Assembly (NCBI GenBank): GCA_003520455.1 | Contig: DOUV01000781.1 | Location: forward strand, 10,314-19,042 | Direction of reading: 5' to 3' | DNA length: 8,729 nt | Origin: Chloroflexota bacterium | Lineage (GTDB): Bacteria; Chloroflexota; Anaerolineae; Ardenticatenales; Ardenticatenaceae | Shown here: positions 6,049-8,729 of the stretch, piece after piece | How positions within the stretch are numbered: the stretch's first letter is position 1 | How the letters are laid out: each line of letters starts with the position of its first letter | Notes under the pieces: model-generated | Database searches by the model: none | What the model saw: only the letters and a program-made list of their open reading frames with translations | Told to the model about the DNA's origin: nothing | Program-made: the position numbers and the translations under genes

Positions 6049-6067
6049 ATCGAGAATAATTCTTGAT
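6049..6067 (+). promoter_or_regulatory. Fur/PerR-type operator box
   Basis: ATCGAGAAT, A, ATTCTTGAT forms a 9-1-9 inverted repeat with one mismatched pair. Fur and PerR boxes have this odd-spaced AT-rich layout (7-1-7 core, AAT-n-ATT centre). It lies at about +9 to +27 of the predicted transcript, where a bound Fur-family protein would block transcription. The adjacent gene encodes such a protein, so autorepression is likely. Confidence 0.65.
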
Positions 6068-6090
6068 AAGTTCAAGAAGGAAAGGTGACA

Positions 6091-6525
6091 ATGAACCGAG
6101 ACGATTTGATCGAGAAGCTCCAGGCGGCCGGACTGCGGGCGACGCCGCAGCGTCTGGCGGTCTGGCAGGCGCTGCAGGCCACGGGGGGGGAGCACCCAAC
6201 GGCCGCCGAGTTGCACGCATACCTGCAGGCTGATCACCCCACGCTGGGGCTGGCAACGGTGTACAACGCGCTGGAGCTTTTCCACACCCTGGACCTGGTG
6301 CGGACCCTGGCCTTTAAGGAACGCGTGCGCTACGACCTCGATACGTCGAGTCACATCAACCTGGTGTGCGTTCGCTGCGGCCGCATTGACGACCTGGCAC
6401 CGTCCGAGCAACTCCCGGTTGATCACTGGGGGGCCGCTGTGGCTGAAGCGAGCGGCTACCAGATCTCCCACGCGCGGCACGATTACTACGGTATCTGTTC
6501 AGTGTGCCAGGAGGAGACTGCGTGA
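6091..6525 (+). CDS. perR: Fur-family metalloregulator, PerR-like
   Basis: This is a 144-residue Fur-family repressor. The winged-helix DNA-binding half covers residues about 1-80, with GLRATPQRLAVWQAL near the start and HPTAAELHAYL and LATVYNALELF following. The C-terminal half carries two structural zinc pairs, C93-x-x-C96 and C136-x-x-C139. The regulatory metal site aligns with that of B. subtilis PerR: H35, D82 (RYD), H88 and D101 match H37, D85, H91 and D104, while the fifth ligand H93 is replaced by N90. The RYDLDTSSHINLVC segment favours PerR over Fur or Zur. PerR proteins bind Fe or Mn and lose DNA binding when peroxide oxidises the site. ATG 6091 is chosen with the AAGGAAAGG upstream; GTG 6085 is a possible alternative. 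A Fur/PerR-type box overlies its leader, and the ATPase gene overlaps its stop codon. Sensing of peroxide rather than metal alone is inferred. Confidence 0.85.
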   Translation: MNRDDLIEKLQAAGLRATPQRLAVWQALQATGGEHPTAAELHAYLQADHPTLGLATVYNALELFHTLDLVRTLAFKERVRYDLDTSSHINLVCVRCGRIDDLAPSEQLPVDHWGAAVAEASGYQISHARHDYYGICSVCQEETA

Positions 6526-8591
6526 CGGATCGTGCTCTCGAACTTACTACTCTCCGTCAGCAGGAGCGACCAGCGCCGCTTCCCCCTGATGTTGAGGAAG
6601 AGGAAGACGTTTCTTCAAGTGGTCTTGGTCGCCTCGAAGCGGTGCTCACCGCTGTTTGCACGATCTGTCTCGTGACCGGCTGGGCGGGGGGCTTGTTTGG
6701 GATGCCAACCCCGCTGCAGACCGTCTTCTACATCGGGGCGTACCTCAGCGGGGGCTTCTTTGGGACCGTCAACGGGCTGAGGGCGCTCGGCCAGCGTGAG
6801 ATCAATGTCGATTTCCTGATGGTCATCGCGGCGCTGGGCGCGGCCGTGATCGGCCACTGGGGAGAAGGCGCGACACTGCTCTTCCTCTTCTCGCTTTCGA
6901 ACACGCTTCAGGCCTACGCGCTCGACCGCTCGCGCCGGGCGATTCGCGCGTTGATGGAACTCCGCCCGAGCGAGGCGCTCCTCCGCCTGGCTGATGGCAC
7001 GGAGCGTCAAGTGCCAATCGAGGAACTGGCAATCGGCGATGTCATCATCGTCAAACCTGGCGAGCGCATCCCGATGGATGGACGCGTGCTGGCCGGTTCG
7101 AGTGCCGTGGATCAGGCGGCGATTACGGGCGAGTCGATGCCCGTGGACAAGAGCCCCGGCGAGGAGGTCTTCGCCGGCACCGTCAATGGACAGGGCGCTT
7201 TGGAGGTTGAGGTCAGCCGACTGGCGGCCGACACCACGTTGGCCAAGATTATCCAGATGGTCGAACGAGCGCAGATCCGCAAAGCGCCGACCCAGCGCTT
7301 CCTCGACGAGTTTGAGCCCAAGTATGCGACAGGCGTCGTCGGCGCGACGATTCTGACGATCTTGCTGCCCTATTTCGTGCTGCACCAGCCCTGGGAGATC
7401 GTCTTCTACCGTGCGATGACCCTCTTGGTTGTGGCCTCCCCCTGTGCGCTCGTCATTTCAACCCCAGCGTCGATTCTTTCGGCGATTGCCAATGCTGCCC
7501 GCAACGGTGTCCTCTTCAAGGGCGGCGCCTACCTCGAGCAGGCGGCGACCTTGTCGGCGATTGCCTTCGATAAAACCGGCACTCTCACATGCGGGCGTCC
7601 CGAGGTGACGGACGTCGTAGTCGCCGCGGAGGTGTTGGGCGACGCCTGGTTCAATGCAGCCTTCTTCGAGTCGCTCGTTCCACCCGGACCTTCCACGCCT
7701 GAACGCTCCTCGCGACAGGAGTTGCTGCGTCTCGCCGCCAGCGTCGAGCGCTACTCGGAGCATCCCCTGGGGGATGCCATTGTGGCTGCAGCCGAAGCCT
7801 GCGAGTTGGACCTGTGTGAGGTCAACGATCTCCAGGCGATTCCCGGCCAGGGAGTCATCGGCTGGGTGGAGGGGCACGAAGTGCGGATCGGCAACCCGCG
7901 CTTCTTCGAGCGCGCTCATCAAATCTGGCCCGAGCCACTCCGAGCGCGCGCCCGGGAGCTGGAGGCGGAGGGCAAAACTGTTGTCGGCGTCAGCCGCGAC
8001 AACCACCCGCTGGGTTTCATCGCGCTGGCCGATGTGATTCGGGCCGAAGCTCCTGCCGCGCTCGCCGCACTGCGGTCGCTGGGGATCTCGCGCATCGTGA
8101 TGATCACGGGTGATTCGCAGCGTGTCGCTGAGGCAGTGGCGTGCCAGTTGGAGATCGATGAGTTCTACAGCGAACTGCTACCCGGCCAGAAGGTCGAGGT
8201 GGTGGAGCGGTTGAGCCACCAGTGCCCGGTTGCGATGGTGGGCGATGGGGTCAACGACGCACCAGCGATGGCGGTCAGCAGCCTGGGTGTGGCGATGGGC
8301 GCCGCCGGCACGGACGTGGCGCTGGAGACTGCTGACGTCGTTCTGATGAGCGATGATCTCACCAAGCTGGCCTACCTGATCGGTCTGAGTCGACGGTCGC
8401 GGCGAGTCGTCTGGCAGAACATTGCCTTCAGCTTGGCGGTGATTGTCACCCTGATCATCTCCGTACTGGCCGTGGGTCTCCCCATGCCGCTGGGGGTCGT
8501 GGGCCATGAAGGCAGCACGCTGACTGTCGTCGCGAACGGACTGCGCCTGCTCCGGACTCCGCGCGGGTTCATCGTTGGCCCCCTGGGTTAG
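6522..8591 (+). CDS. P1B-4-type heavy-metal efflux ATPase (Fe/Co, PfeT/CtpD-like)
   Basis: This 689-residue inner-membrane pump would export a divalent transition metal at the cost of ATP. Landmarks are an actuator loop with TGES (202-205), the SPC membrane motif (306-308), the phosphorylated D350 in DKTGT, the HP pair (H414-P415) of the nucleotide domain, GDGVNDAP (574-581), and HEGST (662-666) in the last membrane segment. SPC together with HEGxT defines subgroup P1B-4, whose members export Fe(II), Co(II) or related ions. I count about eight hydrophobic segments. There is no N-terminal HMA domain; a short acidic stretch (PPDVEEEEDV, 21-30) stands there, and a CTIC lies in the first membrane segment. 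GTG 6522 is chosen because GGAGG lies seven bases upstream, and it overlaps the PerR-like stop as GTGA. An earlier GTG at 6504 is less likely. Pairing with a PerR-like regulator suggests Fe(II) efflux during peroxide stress; Co, Zn or Ni cannot be excluded. Confidence 0.9.
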   Translation: MTDRALELTTLRQQERPAPLPPDVEEEEDVSSSGLGRLEAVLTAVCTICLVTGWAGGLFGMPTPLQTVFYIGAYLSGGFFGTVNGLRALGQREINVDFLMVIAALGAAVIGHWGEGATLLFLFSLSNTLQAYALDRSRRAIRALMELRPSEALLRLADGTERQVPIEELAIGDVIIVKPGERIPMDGRVLAGSSAVDQAAITGESMPVDKSPGEEVFAGTVNGQGALEVEVSRLAADTTLAKIIQMVERAQIRKAPTQRFLDEFEPKYATGVVGATILTILLPYFVLHQPWEIVFYRAMTLLVVASPCALVISTPASILSAIANAARNGVLFKGGAYLEQAATLSAIAFDKTGTLTCGRPEVTDVVVAAEVLGDAWFNAAFFESLVPPGPSTPERSSRQELLRLAASVERYSEHPLGDAIVAAAEACELDLCEVNDLQAIPGQGVIGWVEGHEVRIGNPRFFERAHQIWPEPLRARARELEAEGKTVVGVSRDNHPLGFIALADVIRAEAPAALAALRSLGISRIVMITGDSQRVAEAVACQLEIDEFYSELLPGQKVEVVERLSHQCPVAMVGDGVNDAPAMAVSSLGVAMGAAGTDVALETADVVLMSDDLTKLAYLIGLSRRSRRVVWQNIAFSLAVIVTLIISVLAVGLPMPLGVVGHEGSTLTVVANGLRLLRTPRGFIVGPLG

Positions 8592-8613
8592 CTTCCGCCA
8601 GATGGCGCATCTC

Positions 8614-8657
8614 TCTTTCTGTAAAAGTGGCGCGTACGCGCCACTTTTACAGAAAGA
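8614..8657. terminator. Perfect 44-bp palindrome, probable bidirectional terminator
   Basis: Two 22-bp arms are perfectly complementary about the centre at 8635/8636, with no spacer. The core reads AAAAGTGGCGC, GTAC, GCGCCACTTTT, the A-stem-T layout of a bidirectional intrinsic terminator, and it lies 22 bases after the ATPase stop. Pairing extends another eight bases beyond the A/T tracts on each side, more than termination needs, so it may also be a dispersed repeat or a cruciform-forming site. Confidence 0.75.
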
Positions 8658-8701
8658 TGAAGATCCTGTTGGCGAATTGGTACAGGTCGCGGGCGCCGGT
8701 T

Positions 8702-8729
8702 GGTAGTGCGCGCTTCAGCGCGCTAAAGC
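8702..8729. repeat. Palindromic interspersed repeat, right edge (truncated)
   Basis: GGTAGTGCGCGCTTCAGCGC followed by GCTAAAGC is the inverted counterpart of the repeat at 1-30 and is cut off by the window end. Its palindromic core differs from the left copy at paired positions (C-T with A-G on the left; T-A with T-G in the aligned orientation here), so the hairpin is kept although the sequence changed. Confidence 0.7.

Noticed and set aside
8657..8729. Open frame from ATG 8657 to the window end (begins MKILLANWYRSRAP)
   Set aside because: Only 24 codons are visible, the ATG overlaps the palindrome end, the later codons lie in the edge repeat, and no ribosome binding site is clear. It could be the start of a gene beyond the window but cannot be supported here.

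Overview
The window is GC-rich bacterial DNA. It most likely comes from a member of the Chloroflexota (Roseiflexus/Chloroflexus-like). That placement is an inference from the mix of gene families and the many GC-rich palindromic interspersed repeats; no rRNA or marker gene is present to prove it. Both ends of the window lie inside copies, in opposite orientation, of one short palindromic repeat, so the window may be a whole assembly contig that broke at repeats.

Region 1 (1-2660) is accessory and scarred. It starts with a palindromic repeat, followed by a complete-looking insertion sequence (about 83-2000) with a 590-residue DDE transposase on the minus strand. An inverted repeat in the transposase leader could hide its ribosome binding site and start codon. 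Directly after the element lies the C-terminal half of a GNAT acetyltransferase with no 5' part. About 220 bases without a recognisable gene come next, then a 182-bp non-coding element (2466-2647) with 19-bp terminal inverted repeats and a near-perfect 9-bp flanking direct repeat, which looks like a MITE.

Region 2 (2664-5910) is a plus-strand operon that starts at a consensus sigma-70 promoter (TTGACA, 16 bp, TATAAT). It encodes a GbsR/MarR-type regulator, an ArsA-type ATPase with a C-terminal HSP20-like domain (overlapping the regulator by ATGA), and a glutamate dehydrogenase 51 bases further on. It ends at a strong intrinsic terminator. The leader upstream of the regulator contains operator-like palindromes, a hairpin and a possible 21-codon leader ORF that overlaps the regulator start by ATGA.

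Region 3 (6007-8657) is a second operon. It has another TTGACA-16-TATAAT promoter, an imperfect 9-1-9 inverted repeat resembling a Fur/PerR box, a PerR-like Fur-family regulator, and a P1B-4 heavy-metal ATPase (SPC and HEGST motifs) joined by a GTGA overlap. The likely reading is peroxide- or iron-responsive control of Fe(II)/Co(II) efflux, comparable to PerR and PfeT of Bacillus subtilis. The region ends in a perfect 44-bp palindrome that can act as a bidirectional terminator. No CRISPR array, tRNA or rRNA was seen.
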